The position numbers were made by a program, and so were the translations under genes. Source: Umbilicaria muhlenbergii (lineage: Eukaryota > Ascomycota > Lecanoromycetes > Umbilicariales > Umbilicariaceae). From it: a stretch of DNA of 64,000 nucleotides. The notes below the pieces were generated by a model. It was not told where the DNA came from and made no database searches. It saw only the letters and a list, made by a program, of their open reading frames with translations. The DNA is taken from the NCBI GenBank assembly GCA_000611775.1, contig KK106981.1:9885183-9949182 (forward strand). The letters are read 5' to 3'. Positions 14,725 through 25,743 of the stretch are shown here, in pieces (the stretch's first letter is position 1; every line of letters starts with the position of its first letter).

Positions 14725-14952
14725 TGTGAGATTATAGCATCTCTTATTAAAAAGAGAAGTATAGTTGAGGTATGTGACAGCATGAGATATAAATGTATAA
14801 AGGTTATATGATCCTAACTATATAGAACTAATAACTAAGGAATAAAAGTGAGATCAAGCAGCACAGAGTTTTCATGTGACTCATTAACATTATCAAGTCA
14901 CTTATAGGGTGCACACTCTATGCAAGTCTCAAATTGTCACTAACTCATGACA
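14725..14952 (-). repeat. 5' LTR of element C (family X)
   Basis: This is a 228-bp LTR reading TGTGAGATTATAG to CATGACA on the plus strand. It matches family-X LTRs at 28493, 35101, 35832, 45217 and 52754. The LINE coding frame stops exactly at its right edge. Confidence 0.88.
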
Positions 14953-16288
14953 CTGTTAAGTCTGATCAATTTACATGTATTGTGTCTTGATTATCCTCAA
15001 TTTCAGCTGTAAAAGGTTCTGAATACATTGCTGTAATGAATGCTTGACATTTGTCTTGAAAATCTTGACATAATCTATCATTTTGATCTTGTATTGGTGG
15101 TATTTTCTTCATAAGTCGTGGCTTTGTGTATTTATATGCTTGAAATACATCTTTTTCACTTGCTTCTGTAAGAAATGTTGTTCAGGATTTTTGTTTTGCA
15201 TTTTTAATAACTTGAAAGTACTCAGATCTGCTTTTTGTGAATTTAATTCACTGTCTTTCAGATTAATCATGCTTGTTGTAGTGCCTTCTTGCTGTTGACA
15301 TTTCTTTTCTAAGCCTGGTGAGGTTTTCCGTTCATCATACTTTAGATTTGTTGCATGATTTTCATCTAGAAATATTGTCTTCTGCAGTTTGTGCAATTAA
15401 GTCTCTTAAGTTTTCAGTCATTTGTTCTAATGATTAATTTAAACTTATTGCTTTTGCATTTTGCTGTAATTCCTTTGTAAAGTTCTCTCAATCCGCTTTT
15501 TGTATATTGAACAGCGCGTTGAATAAACTTTTCACCAGTGTAAGGTTTTCAATAATTATAAAAAACTGAATAACCTCATGATCTGAACCAGTATACACTT
15601 CTTCATTAACTTGTCAATCAATTATTTCTGATATTAATTGATTTGTTGCAAATGTTAAATCTAGAACTGATGAATATTGTCTGTTTACAATATGTCTGAT
15701 GAATGTCATGACGTCTGATATATTAACTAAATCACAGTGATTTGTCTGCAGTCATTGTAGTAAACTTTCTGCATTTTTAGCCTCTGTGATTGTAGAATTC
15801 CATCATGCATGATGTGCATTAAAGTCTCCACAAACTAATGTTTTAGTTGTTGCACTTATTTGACTTAATGCTCTTTTCATTGTTCATGTATTTAATTCAG
15901 GCTGAAGAGACCTTTCATTATATACATTCAACAGTAGAATTTCTTTTAAACCTGATGCAGAAATAAACAGAGCTTGTAAATCTGCATCCTTTGATATATC
16001 TGATCTAGGCGTGCATTTTATTCCTTTGTTTGCTTTTGTAATAAATGTTAAAACTCATGGTCTAAGTTCTGACGTTGGGATAATGCTAGTAAATGCCGGG
16101 TGTGAAATAGTATTGTTATTTGGCTCAATTCATGGTTTTTGAATTAACATAATATTTATTTTCCTCATCACAGCTTTTAGACATGATTGCATAGTGTTTG
16201 TTGATCTATTGCAGTTATGTTGAAAAATCTGTATTTTAGATAATTCCTGCAGGTCTGTGTTTGAATGTTGTGTGTTTATACTACACAT
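14953..16288 (-). CDS. LINE ORF2 N-terminal part: APE-type endonuclease (copy 1, truncated)
   Basis: ORF2 starts with ATG at 16288, sharing one base with the ORF1 stop. The endonuclease nicks target DNA to prime reverse transcription. Visible motifs are IQIFQHNCNRSTN near the start, the catalytic GDFNAHH at about 15835-15815 and the C-terminal SDHEVIQF near 15580. A basic linker follows, and then sequence like the pre-RT region of Tad elements (QAYKYTKPR at about 15120). The frame has no shift over about 445 codons. It carries about a dozen TGA, nearly all where Trp is expected (KP-IEP, RP-VL, NT-, HA-W, LQ-LQ, ID-QVN, AD-EN, KV--TE), and two TAA. The RT domain is cut off by element C. Confidence 0.88.
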
Positions 16289-16290
16289 TA
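16286..16290 (-). promoter_or_regulatory. TAATG stop-restart overlap, LINE copy 1
   Basis: The ORF1 stop TAA and the ORF2 start ATG share one base. The same five bases occur at 63150-63154 in copy 2. Such overlaps allow coupled re-initiation in several LINE and LTR families. Its use here is inferred from conservation. Confidence 0.6.
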
Positions 16291-17906
16291 TTCATTCATG
16301 ATTAAAGGGTCTCTGTCTGCTGAATAGAGTTCAACTGCTTTATAACATTCACAGTCTTTGCTATTCACCTGGTGATTTTCTTTGCAATTTGCACACTTTA
16401 TTATTGTGTGACCGCATATTTCTTGTCTCTTTTTGCAAATAAAGCACGTGTGCTTCCTGGTATAATGATTTTCAGCGCATATTTGGCATTTGGCTTCATG
16501 TGTGCACTTATGCTGTGTGTGGCTGAATTCTTGACATTTGATGCATTGTTCATACAGTTTGCAGTCTGTGTATTCTGCAGTATGTAGTGAGTTTTCAGCC
16601 ACAATTAACTTAGTTCTCAAGGCTTTTTCAGCCTCTTGACTACTTGCAAAGGCAATGACTGCAGATGAATGCTTTTTGAATTTTCTACTCTCTGAAATAG
16701 ACATTCAGCTTGGTTTACACATCAATTTTAAACCTTTATTGAAGATCTTCACCTCATTCTTTAGCAATTGCATTCCCTCTGCATTGTCAAAAATCTCTGT
16801 AGATACTTCATGTAGAATTATCTTATATCATTTCTGGTCTTTTCACACATGAACTAGATTCAGGTGTAATTCTGGCTCTCAGATATTTTTATGTTGCAAT
16901 AACTCTTCTGCACTGCTCTCTTCTACTGCAGTGAGGATTATGCTATTTTGTGATCTAGAAATAATAGCTGTTGTGATCAACACCTTTGCAATTTTTGCAT
17001 TTTTCAATGCATTGTTGACTTTGTCTAAAACTTGCATTGGGTTGAAGCTTGCTGTTGCAATTGATGTTTTTGATGTTAACAGTACTCTGTGTTCAATTTG
17101 TGTAATCTGTTTAGTCTCTTTGACTAATGCAGACTTTTGCGCCTTTTTAACCACCTCCGTCCATGGTTTATTGCTGTTTTGAGTCAACATTTGTGCAAAT
17201 GTCAATTTTGAGCTTTGGTGTTTTTGGGCGTTTTCAATCATACTCACTGAAAAGCTACCTGATTGAGCTGAATTTTTCATCATATATTCAGGCTCTTGTT
17301 TTGCACTAGTACTGAAGGTTTCAGCCTTATCTGATGCAATTTGACTGTTTTGTATTTCCGCGTGCTGTTTTTGGCTGTTTTGTGCATTTGCAACTTTTTG
17401 CATTTTCCCCGTGTTTTCTGCAGCTGTTTTTACACTTGCATTCACACTGTCTGTTTTGCGCAGTAGTAAATCCATTTTAGAATTTATGGCCTGAATTTGA
17501 CTTTGCAAGTGGTGGTTTTGCACGCTTGTGTTCAAATTTGCCAATTGTGAACTTTTCACATTTTGTGAGTTTTGTGACTTTGCAAGGTGGAAAATTGCCT
17601 GATTTAGGTCAAATTTTTGCAACAGGTGTGATGTATTGACTAGATTTAGCAGCGCAGAATTTGCTGCTAAATACAGTGATTTCATCATTTTGTGTCTTAA
17701 ATTCAGCGTTTTTCCACTTTTACTCTGTTCACTGTTTTGCAGATTTTCACAGTTTTCCTTTGAACTTTGAATCTGCACCTTTGCTGGTTGATTTTCCCTG
17801 TGAGGAAGTGGTGTTTTTGCGTTTTTTACCTTGCAATGTGGCTTTTTTGATTTGCCTGTGTGTTTGTGAGAAGGTGAATGAGCTGTTTTAATTGTTATTC
17901 ATAACA
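16288..17906 (-). CDS. LINE ORF1, Gag-like zinc-knuckle protein (copy 1)
   Basis: ORF1 of Tad-like LINEs coats the element RNA in the ribonucleoprotein particle. The frame is open from 17906. There is no in-frame ATG before the Met pair near 17690, and an ATG at 17922 lies in another frame, so the start is unsettled. The N-terminal half is rich in Gln, Asn and Ser. The C-terminal part has three cysteine knuckles: CIKCQEFSHTQHKC (CX2CX4HX4C), CQICAENHYTRKHTC and CANCKENHQVNSKDC. In-frame TGA occurs at four positions that look like Trp (for example after HKNI, HV, DQK and KPS), and TGG at one (NKPWTEV). There is no TAA or TAG before the terminal TAA, despite many Gln codons. The stop overlaps the ORF2 start as TAATG. 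Confidence 0.85.
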
Positions 17907-18960
17907 AAGTAGTTTTCCTTTGTTATGAATGCTGCTGGCGTAGATGTAGTGCACTGACTACTGTTTTCAGACTCTGTGTCTGATGTTATATTCATTATAA
18001 CATTTTTTTTTGGTGTTTTCCTGGTGTTTCAGTCCTGGTGGTATCTTGAATTTACCTCAAGTTTAATATCCCTTCCTTTATAAACTCAAGCACAATCAAG
18101 AGTTTAAAGGCCCTGTTTTCTATCTCTGATACTCAGAATAAGTAGCTCCTATGATTCTTAGGAATTTAAACCTTATAAAAGCCCTTAAAATCACCTGTAG
18201 CCTGGCTTAATCTGAGCTTATTCAAATAGAAAATGATATAAACTCACTGATCTTTACTCTTTATATATGAAATGCTTGATGAGAGTTCTTTATATCTTTT
18301 GTACTCAGAATAGCGCTTTCCCCTGCAGGCTTTTTTATTAATCTGAGCTTTTTACAGTCCTTTATGTCAAACTTAAAAAGAATAACCTTTAGTATTGTAA
18401 AGCATGAAGGAAAATGTGAAAAAAGTGAAGTTTCATGATGTTTTGCAAGGTGATTGATTTAAGGTTTAGTGCTTACACCTCATCAAAATTCTCAAGAACC
18501 GTGACTTGATGCATGTTGAACAATAACAAAGGCAGAAAGCAGTGAGTAACAATGTGTTTTTAATGTTTTGTGATTTATAAAAGCAGTGTTAAGATAGATT
18601 TAAATTTAATTCTTACATGACAAATCAAGAAAAAAGGTGTTGTGATTGTTGTGTTGTTGTTTTTGTGATTTTTGATCATTTTTGGTGTGAAGATTGTGAC
18701 AACTTTGTGATATGCTTGAATTCATCATGTTTTCACAACCACTGCTGGCTTTGAGAATTGAAAAAAAGGGTTTAAGTCTCTGAACTGAGTAATTTATGAG
18801 GTTTATGACAATGATATATCATATGTGTGACTTGATTGCTTTTTGATTTCCGCCCCTCAAACTGTTGAGAATTTTTATTGTGTGCACTGTTAAGTCACTT
18901 AAGAAGTGTTAATTCTGATGTGTTATTATATCATGACAATTGCCTCCCCCCTTATGTGCT
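17907..18960 (-). other. Probable 5' leader of LINE copy 1; no gene
   Basis: This is non-coding sequence directly upstream of ORF1, less decayed than its surroundings: TGG and CCA are present (for example TGGTGGTATC near 18037). It holds a short inverted pair, TTCATAACAAAG at 17899 and CTTTGTTATGAA at 17918. The outer edge is not visible and is placed where the base composition changes. LINE copy 2 lacks this region because it is 5'-truncated. Confidence 0.4.
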
Positions 18961-20590
18961 GACCCTTCAGCGCCATTTGTTTTATATCACAGCATATGAT
19001 GTAACAGCTGATAACTGATGTTTTAATAATGTGAGGTTGTCACCTCCTTGTGAATGCTATGACCTTAATTCAAGCTCATGTTATTGATGACAAATAAATT
19101 TGCTGACATGTGTGTTGTGAATGTTCAGTGCTAATTCAGGCTGATGATAAATGAATTTGCTGTTGTGAAGTTTCTCAACCTCAACAACCTTCATGCTTAT
19201 CCTCTTAATGACAGCATCTTATCATCAATAACATCTTGAATCACCTTCATCAGTTCTTGTCATTGAATTCAAATATTTGAAATCATCTCAGAGTATTTAA
19301 TTTATTAAATGATGACACAACTTGTGAGTTTCACTTGACATTTACTTAATGTTATTAACATGTTTATAGGCTCCTCTGCCTCTGATCATCAAACACAGTG
19401 CAGATTCAGTGCTTCATTAAAAGAAATCATGATGTCTCTGTTGTTTAAAATGAATTTTCAGTGAATCAGCTTTGATGTGCAATGTTCATGAGAATCAACA
19501 TTATATGTGATGTTCAGAAAAATAAAAGTATTGTGAATCAGTAAGTAATACACCTGAAAACATTAAGTAAACACTGATGAGTTCAGGTCTCTGCAAAGTT
19601 TTTCTCTGAAGTAATTAATCTTCATGCTCTGTCAATCTGCGCTTATGACCCTGAGCTCAATGATGAAACTCATCAGGTGAGCGCTGATGAGCTGATAAAG
19701 CATCAGCACATGTATGTGAAAGATGTAAAAACTCATCTAAGAATCACTGAGTGACATGATTTACACAAAAAGTTAATATCAATGTTGAACATCTCTCTGC
19801 TAATGCTGAAAGAATGATATCACATCAACAAGATGTTGAAAGATATTTATGATATACTCTGCTATCAAGTATTTGCATTATCACTTCCCTGGTGTTTTCC
19901 TACTTAAGGTATCAACTGACACTCAATTAAAATGATTTAGCCTCCACGGCAGAGCTTATGACTGAATGACAGAATCATGTTGACAGCTTGATGCTTAATG
20001 ATGTTGAGAAGAATGATGATGAAGTTCTTCTGAACACTCAGAATATTAATGCTGATGATGAAGTCAGTGAGCCTGTGAGTTCTCATGATCAGATTGTCAA
20101 GGAAGGCTCATCTCAGCACACAGAAGACATCATTAAAATGTTGAATCTTGCTGTGCAAATTCAAGCTCTTAAAGAGGTGTCATTCATGATTAAAGCTCTT
20201 TTAAATCTTACCTCATGACAGCATCATTAAGCCTTAACATAAGTTAAGTCTGAGATCATCACCTTGAAGGTGAAGTGTATATGACATGTGAGAGATGAAA
20301 AAAAGAAGATGATCATTCTTTCTGAATCATTAAGCAAGAGTGTAATGCAGATCAACTTAACAAACCTTTTAAATGATGATGAAGATAATGATCATAAACC
20401 TCATATTGATACCCTCAGCAAGTCAGACATGAAGCTTTAATAAGGTGAAGTGAAATGTTAAGTCATCATGTAAAATAAATATCTTTGAGTCCTTAAGATC
20501 ATTTGCAATAAATAATTTATTATAAAATTGCTTCTTTAACACCTCTCAGTCATATTTTATCTGCATTCATAAAGTGTGTCACAATTGCAA
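18961..20590. other. Unassigned AT-rich stretch with a weak open frame
   Basis: No element is recognised here. One plus-strand frame at 19988-20218 encodes 76 residues rich in Asp, Glu and Asn (…NADDEVSEPVSSHDQ…). The same frame continues less cleanly to about 20450. It could be a decayed gag or a host-gene remnant, and I cannot assign a function. Confidence 0.3.
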
Positions 20591-21110
20591 GTGTGTTAAT
20601 TAAGCCTCAATAAAACCTGTAAAACCTCATGAGGAAAATCAAGAAAAAGTGTCTTTACTGTAATCTTTTTTTAAACTTTCATTGATGTTTTCTCTGCTGT
20701 CTCTTTAAGAAAGCTTTGTATGTCAGGTGCATCTCTTGCACTTCATTTATGTTTCACTTTAAAATTCACTGATCATACTCTTTTGATCATCTCTTTCACT
20801 TTATCTTATATCAAATCTCTTTTTGATATTTTCACTTATTTAAGATTTCTTTGATCTCATACTCCTCTTCATCATTAATTAACTCTGGTGATTGCAAGGT
20901 CAGCATAGACTTATCATCATATCAACACTCATACAGCTTTAAGTAGAATACATGAAAAATATTGTGAATTTAATAATTTAATGATAAAGATAGTTGATAT
21001 GCCTGTTTCTCAATTAAATCTTGTATTTTAAATAATCATTAATGTCTTTAAGTAAATTATCTGTGATTCTCATTTGTTTCCTTCCTTTGTGCAAGTTGTT
21101 GACTCAGCCT
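20590..21110 (-). mobile_element. Family-X-related fragment: integrase end and chromodomain
   Basis: On the minus strand, 20890-20660 reads as a chromodomain beginning LINDEEEYEIKEIL, close to the chromodomain of elements D, E and F. The sequence around 20600-20640 matches the region just after that domain in family X. The integrase C-terminus lies at about 21100-20900. It is an isolated, broken piece more divergent than the other X copies. No LTR is attached. Confidence 0.7.
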
Positions 21111-21639
21111 CATATAATCATACCTTTCATGAGGTAGCTCTTCATGAAGAGACTCAGCTTCATGACTGCATTATTTTGCAGCAGCTCATTCAGCTCACTG
21201 ATTATGAGCAAGATTATAAGATGATTTATAAATGACTTTCATGATCATCCTCTGTGAGAACACTTCATGACTGATCTTCATGATAATAATTATAAAGACT
21301 GAGGACATCTCTTTTTAAGTTTATAAGTTATGTGTTACTGCTGCTGCAGGTTATGACTTTAATCATTTTAAAAATTATTTTCTCTCCCCTCATGCTATTA
21401 AGTGTATGAAGTGTTATTAATATATCAGCAAGGCCTGCATCTTCCTGTGTATAACTTTATAATACATTTTCATGAAGTGCTTTAATTAATTGTGTTGTAA
21501 CTTTATCTTTATCATTTTCAGTCTCTTCTTTCTCTGTGCTGTTTCTTTTATCATCTTCATCTTTATTTTCACTCCTGATCAACCCTGACCCTGAGGGTCA
21601 CAAGGAAGTGCGCAAGGCGCATAAGTAAAAGAAATATTA
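21111..21639. other. Unassigned interval
   Basis: No gene or element is recognised. Near 21585-21630 there is a short GC-richer patch with two small stem-forming repeats (CTGACCCTGAGGGTCA and TGCGCAAGGCGCA). It could be an LTR edge of fragment K, but there is no second copy to prove it. Confidence 0.3.
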
Positions 21640-22393
21640 AATGAGCAGAGCTTATAAAACTGTTGTAACTGCTGTTTAAGCTCAACACTCCTGTGAAGAT
21701 GAAGACTCATGAGCTTCACTAAAGGAAAATATCACTGTGATAAATTAATGATGATTGAGATGTTTAAATTCTTTCAGAGGTAAATATCAGCTCCTGTGAA
21801 GATTTATTCCTCACAAGACTTTAACTCTGAGTTAAATTTCTTCATGATGTTAAAAATTAATAAGCCTCAACAGGTTGAAGTCAGCATGACTCATTTCTTC
21901 ATGAGTCTTCAAGCTTCATGAAGTGATTTTACTTTCAATTCTTCAGTAGTTTAATGCTCTGATGAGCAGAAGAGATCTTAACTCTTTGTTTAATTTCCTC
22001 ATGAACATGTATCAGCATTGATTATGACTCACTCATGAAGCCTTAAAAAAGTCTTCATAAAACTTTTTAATTAATTTCTTGAAGTTGCAGATGTTATTCA
22101 CAGACATTTAAATAATCTTTGAGAATTTCTTTCACATAATGTGATATTGTAAAACAGGTTTATCCTCAGGGCTGATCACAATTCATGAAGTTATTATAAT
22201 CTCAACTTTTCACTTCCTCTTAGTTGAGTTCTTTGTGAGGTGAAATAATTTAAACTCTGATGTATCCTCACCTGCCTGCAGTTTATGATTATGAAGCAGG
22301 TTAACATGAAACACATCATGAATATAAAGTTTCTTTGATAATTTCAGTTGATAAGTAATATTCTCAATCTTCTTTATAATCTGAAAGGGTTCA
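21640..22393 (-). mobile_element. Gypsy fragment K: integrase C-terminus and chromodomain
   Basis: The minus strand at about 22390-22200 reads as the integrase C-terminal region (IENITYQLKLSKKL, then IHDVFHVNLL), which is typical of chromoviruses. A degenerate chromodomain follows at about 22190-22060. The right end is cut by the family-Z LTR at 22394, so K is older than that insertion. The left end is not visible. It is broken. Confidence 0.68.
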
Positions 22394-22796
22394 TGTTATG
22401 ACTTAGCCAGGACAGTACTTAAAAGTACATGTTTACAGTGAACAGCTGATACTGATTGAAGTGATTAAGATGAGTGAGGGCTTGAACATCTTGATCACTT
22501 CAATCAAGGTGATTAAGCTGTTCAAAGTGATTAAAAATTTAATCATTATGATCACCTTGATCACATGAGTCTTCTAAAGTCTATATAATCACAGGTAGAT
22601 TCATAGTTAAAAGCTCATGCTCAATTCATGTATTAAATGTAATCTCTTAAAACTATGATTACTAGTTCCCTCACTTGATCTTAATCTTAAGATCATTAAT
22701 CATGTAGTTCATTAAACTTGATTTAATTCATTGAATTATATTTATAGTTCATTGAATGATAATATCACTTCAGTCACTACAACATCACCTGTTACA
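22394..22796 (+). repeat. Family-Z LTR, 5' LTR of element L
   Basis: This 403-bp LTR runs from TGTTATGACTTAGCC to CACCTGTTACA. Related copies are the solo LTR at 40227-40571 (+) and the LTR at 41683-42084 (-). It contains an imperfect repeated block of GATTGAAGTGATTAAG type around 22450-22560. Confidence 0.85.
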
Positions 22797-24864
22797 CTTT
22801 GAGTATCACTCACAGGGTATCAGTCATACAATGAATTAACTCATCAATCTCATGACATTCAAATCCTCTGACAGAGAAGAATCAGTTATTGAATATCTCT
22901 TTGACAAAATAATCTGAATTAAGATCTCATTGCCAGATAAGTTTCTTGATGAGAGAAGATTGTTAAACTTATTCTTCACTCAACTTAACATGTACCTGCA
23001 GTTCAACAAGTCTTTATTCATGTTAAAATCAGAGAAAGTGTTGTTCACTTCCTCATTTTTGAGGTCAGATGCTTTGAACTGATTTAAACTTATTCTTCAA
23101 GATTATCTTGATAATAAAAGTGAAGATCAGGATAACCTGATTAATGAAATCTTTCATGTGTTGAAGAGATTCAAGAAGCAGATAAGAATAATGTTCAAGA
23201 CAATTAATGAAAAGAGAACAGTGAAGTGAAGTGAGAAATTTGCAACATTCAGTAAAAAGAAGCAGCTGCTACATACACAGTAAACTTTTAAAAACTCACC
23301 TCACATATGAATTGAGATGATACTACTTTGATGATGCAGTATTATAAGAGATTAAAGGATGTGATGAAAGATGAAATCTCAAGAGCTGAACACCTCATCA
23401 TGCTCTCAGAAATGATTGAATGATCAATCATCATCAACAACTGAGCTTATGAATGAAGCTTAAAAAAGAGTCACAAGATTCTTGTATCATGAAGGGCAGA
23501 GAAGAACTGTGAGCATCAGTATAATAATTAACTTTATTATGAACCTCAATCTATGAAAATCAATACAGCTACTCAAGTGAATCATTTTCAGTGAAAGAAA
23601 AAATCAGTAAAGAAAGAAAAGCCTCACAGAAATAATTATTACAGCTGTAAAAAATCAGAACATTTTACTTGAGACTGTTAAGTTTCTGAAAAGATTATTC
23701 AATCAAAGAAGACATATGCTGTCACATGAGAGGCAAAAGACAAGAACAGTCACAACATTATGTTTTAAACAGCATGTTATGATGATGACTGTCACACACA
23801 TCAGAGTGATAAGGATGACTTCAGGTGATTTTCACATCAACTGAAGAAAACAAAAGTTTATGTCATGACTTCTCATCAAGACTGAGTCATGAACCTAGAA
23901 AAGCAGCAGGATCAGCAAAAACAGTTTAATTAAAAAAATAATTATATTAACAGTGATGAAATGATGCTCTCATCTAGTGAGGAGGAAGACTTTATAAAGA
24001 TAATTAACTTTAAAGATTTAAAAGAATTCATTAAAAAAAATGATGATATCTGAGCATCTACTCATGAAGAACAGTGGTTGAAGATTTACAAAAAAGTATT
24101 TAAAATGATGAAGAGATCTTCTGAAAATTATGAGAATCATGTAAAACTGTTGCAGAAACAAATCCTATGAATGATTAAAAATGCATTCACTCAGAAGGAT
24201 GAGATCAAGGACATGAATTATTAAAACATACTCAGAGAAACATCATTAAAAGATTTCAAGTTCATCATTAAAGAAGGGTATGTTACTCTTGACAGAGCAC
24301 ACATCTCAAGAAAATTATAAATAAAAGTTTAAGAACTCTGAAGTGAATACTTAAAGTTGAACTCAGTGCAGTATTCAGATAAAAAAGTTGACTCAAAGAA
24401 CTTTAAGTATGTGAAAGAGAATCTGAGATTCCTCTCATTTAATTTAAAAAACTAGAAGGCTCTTCAGGCCTGAGATCTCTGAAGATGCTTAATTTGAAGC
24501 CTTTAAAAGAAGTGATTGCTAAAGAAATCACTGCCACAGAAGACATGAGTAATTTTCATGTTTAAATCAAAGTGAAAGGTCACTCAGTCAGACTGTTAAT
24601 TAACAGTGACTGTACAGGAAATTTCTTGAATTCATGATTCATTAAGTCAAACAAAATAGAAATTCAAAGGAAGCAAAATTTTTATTTGCTTCAAAAATTT
24701 GATAAAACCCTCATGAAACACAATAATAATCATGTGAATGAAGAAATCATTCTGATACCTGTTTAAATAAATCAACACTGAGAAAAAATCAGTTTCAACA
24801 TTATGAAGCAGTCAGGAAGCAACATAGTTTTAAGTATATTTTAACTCTGAGCAGTCAATCCTTT
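22394..24864 (+). mobile_element. Family-Z LTR retrotransposon L, 5' part (LTR, gag, protease)
   Basis: A 5' LTR (22394-22796) is followed by a gag region at about 22920-23680 and a zinc-knuckle-like motif at about 23630-23690 (CKKSEHFTWDC-like when TGA is read as Trp). A protease region lies at about 24560-24860 (VKGHSVRLLINSDCTGNFLN, the place of the DSGxxxNF motif). RT, integrase and the 3' LTR are missing, because the sequence ends at transposon copy 2. It is broken, with many interruptions. It inserted into fragment K. Confidence 0.75.
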
Positions 24865-25743
24865 CATCAGCAATTTAGCAAGTTAACTCTGAGTTAATTT
24901 TTAACACTTTGAGCGCTCTGAGCTTCTGATCTCATGTCTCAGTTAACAGCCGCTCTTAGCACCTTCTGAGCGCTTTGAGCTCAACCTTAAATCTTGAGCA
25001 GAACATCAAAATTTTGTGATAAAAAAATAATTATTAAAACAATTGTTTAAACAAGTACACACACAGTGTTATAATAACAGTAAAACTTATAATAAGTAAA
25101 CTTTTGCTAAAATTCACTTTTCTGCAATAAAAAATCATGATTTGTTGAGTCTGAAAGCACTGTATAAGTGTTGAGTTCTGAATATTTAAAGAACTTCAAG
25201 ATTTTCATCACTTAAAAATTTACACACTTTAATAACTTTTGCAACTCAACAGATATGAAGAAACTTTCAATACATAAGTTATAAAAAACAGTATTCTCTA
25301 TTAATCTTAAATTAAAACTTTCTTCATAACTGCTGTTGTTGTTAAATTATATTTAATTCAAGTTTCAACATATAAAAAGAAACTTTGTATAAGAAAACTC
25401 TTAAACAGCTTATTCTCTACAACTTATAAACTGAAAGTTATATCATCAGTATAAAAGCGCAATAGTTATTCAATATGCTAATATATTTATAATTAGTTAA
25501 AAGTTTTTTAATTCATAACTATTGCAAATTAAAACTTATGAAGAAATCTTTAGTTTGTAAAGTGTACAGAATAAAGAGATTTAAAACTTTTCAATAAAAA
25601 GTTTTTTATTATTCATGAAGGTATAATAGTTATTTAAAGTGTAAAATTTGTATGAGCTCATTTACTGCTCAGAGAGTGCTCTGAGCGCATAAAGTACTAT
25701 TAACTAAAACCTTATTTTTGAGCAGGCTGTCAAGTTGTGAATG
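24865..25743 (+). mobile_element. Small inverted-repeat DNA transposon, copy 2
   Basis: This 879-bp copy is in the same orientation as copy 1 and about 95% alike by eye. It keeps an internal segment at about 25370-25450 that copy 1 lacks. The left flank is family-Z protease and the right flank is family-X RNase H/integrase spacer, so the flanks belong to different elements and the copy marks a rearrangement junction. Confidence 0.8.

Larger units (their letters stand above)
9777..14952 (-). mobile_element. Family-X chromovirus C, truncated at its 3' end
   Basis: This is a minus-strand Ty3/gypsy element of the family also seen at 25744-36059 and 45217-52981. From its 5' LTR at the right it holds gag at about 14640-13700, a zinc-knuckle and protease region at about 13680-13100, reverse transcriptase at about 12900-12100, RNase H at about 12000-11500 and integrase down to 9777. 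An inverted-repeat transposon sits in the integrase at 10445-11250. The 3' third (end of integrase, chromodomain, 3' UTR and LTR) is missing where element B begins. It is broken, with many interruptions. Its 5' LTR cuts LINE copy 1. Confidence 0.88.
14953..17906 (-). mobile_element. Tad-type LINE copy 1
   Basis: This is a non-LTR retrotransposon on the minus strand. It keeps ORF1 (nucleic-acid binding, zinc knuckles) and the start of ORF2 (APE endonuclease plus linker). The reverse transcriptase is absent because family-X element C begins at 14952. The remainder may lie beyond C and B, outside the window. It is much less decayed than the LTR elements: the frames run for hundreds of codons without a shift, broken mainly by TGA at tryptophan positions. 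It resembles copy 2 at 61698-64000 at roughly nine positions in ten. Confidence 0.93.

Noticed and set aside
15083-15396. Separate small genes on both strands at 15083-15298 and 15109-15396
   Set aside because: Both lie within the ORF2 linker of LINE copy 1, whose collinear frame explains the sequence.
16372-17891. Plus-strand open frames across LINE copy 1 (for example 16372-16587, 16655-16852, 16931-17182, 17661-17891) and their mirror images in copy 2
   Set aside because: They are opposite-strand shadows of ORF1. They have hydrophobic, low-information composition, while the minus-strand frame has zinc knuckles.
21585-21630. Terminator-like hairpin (TGCGCAAGGCGCA)
   Set aside because: It is a short stem without a T-run context, and a factor-independent terminator is not expected in a fungal nuclear genome. 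It is more likely chance or an LTR edge.
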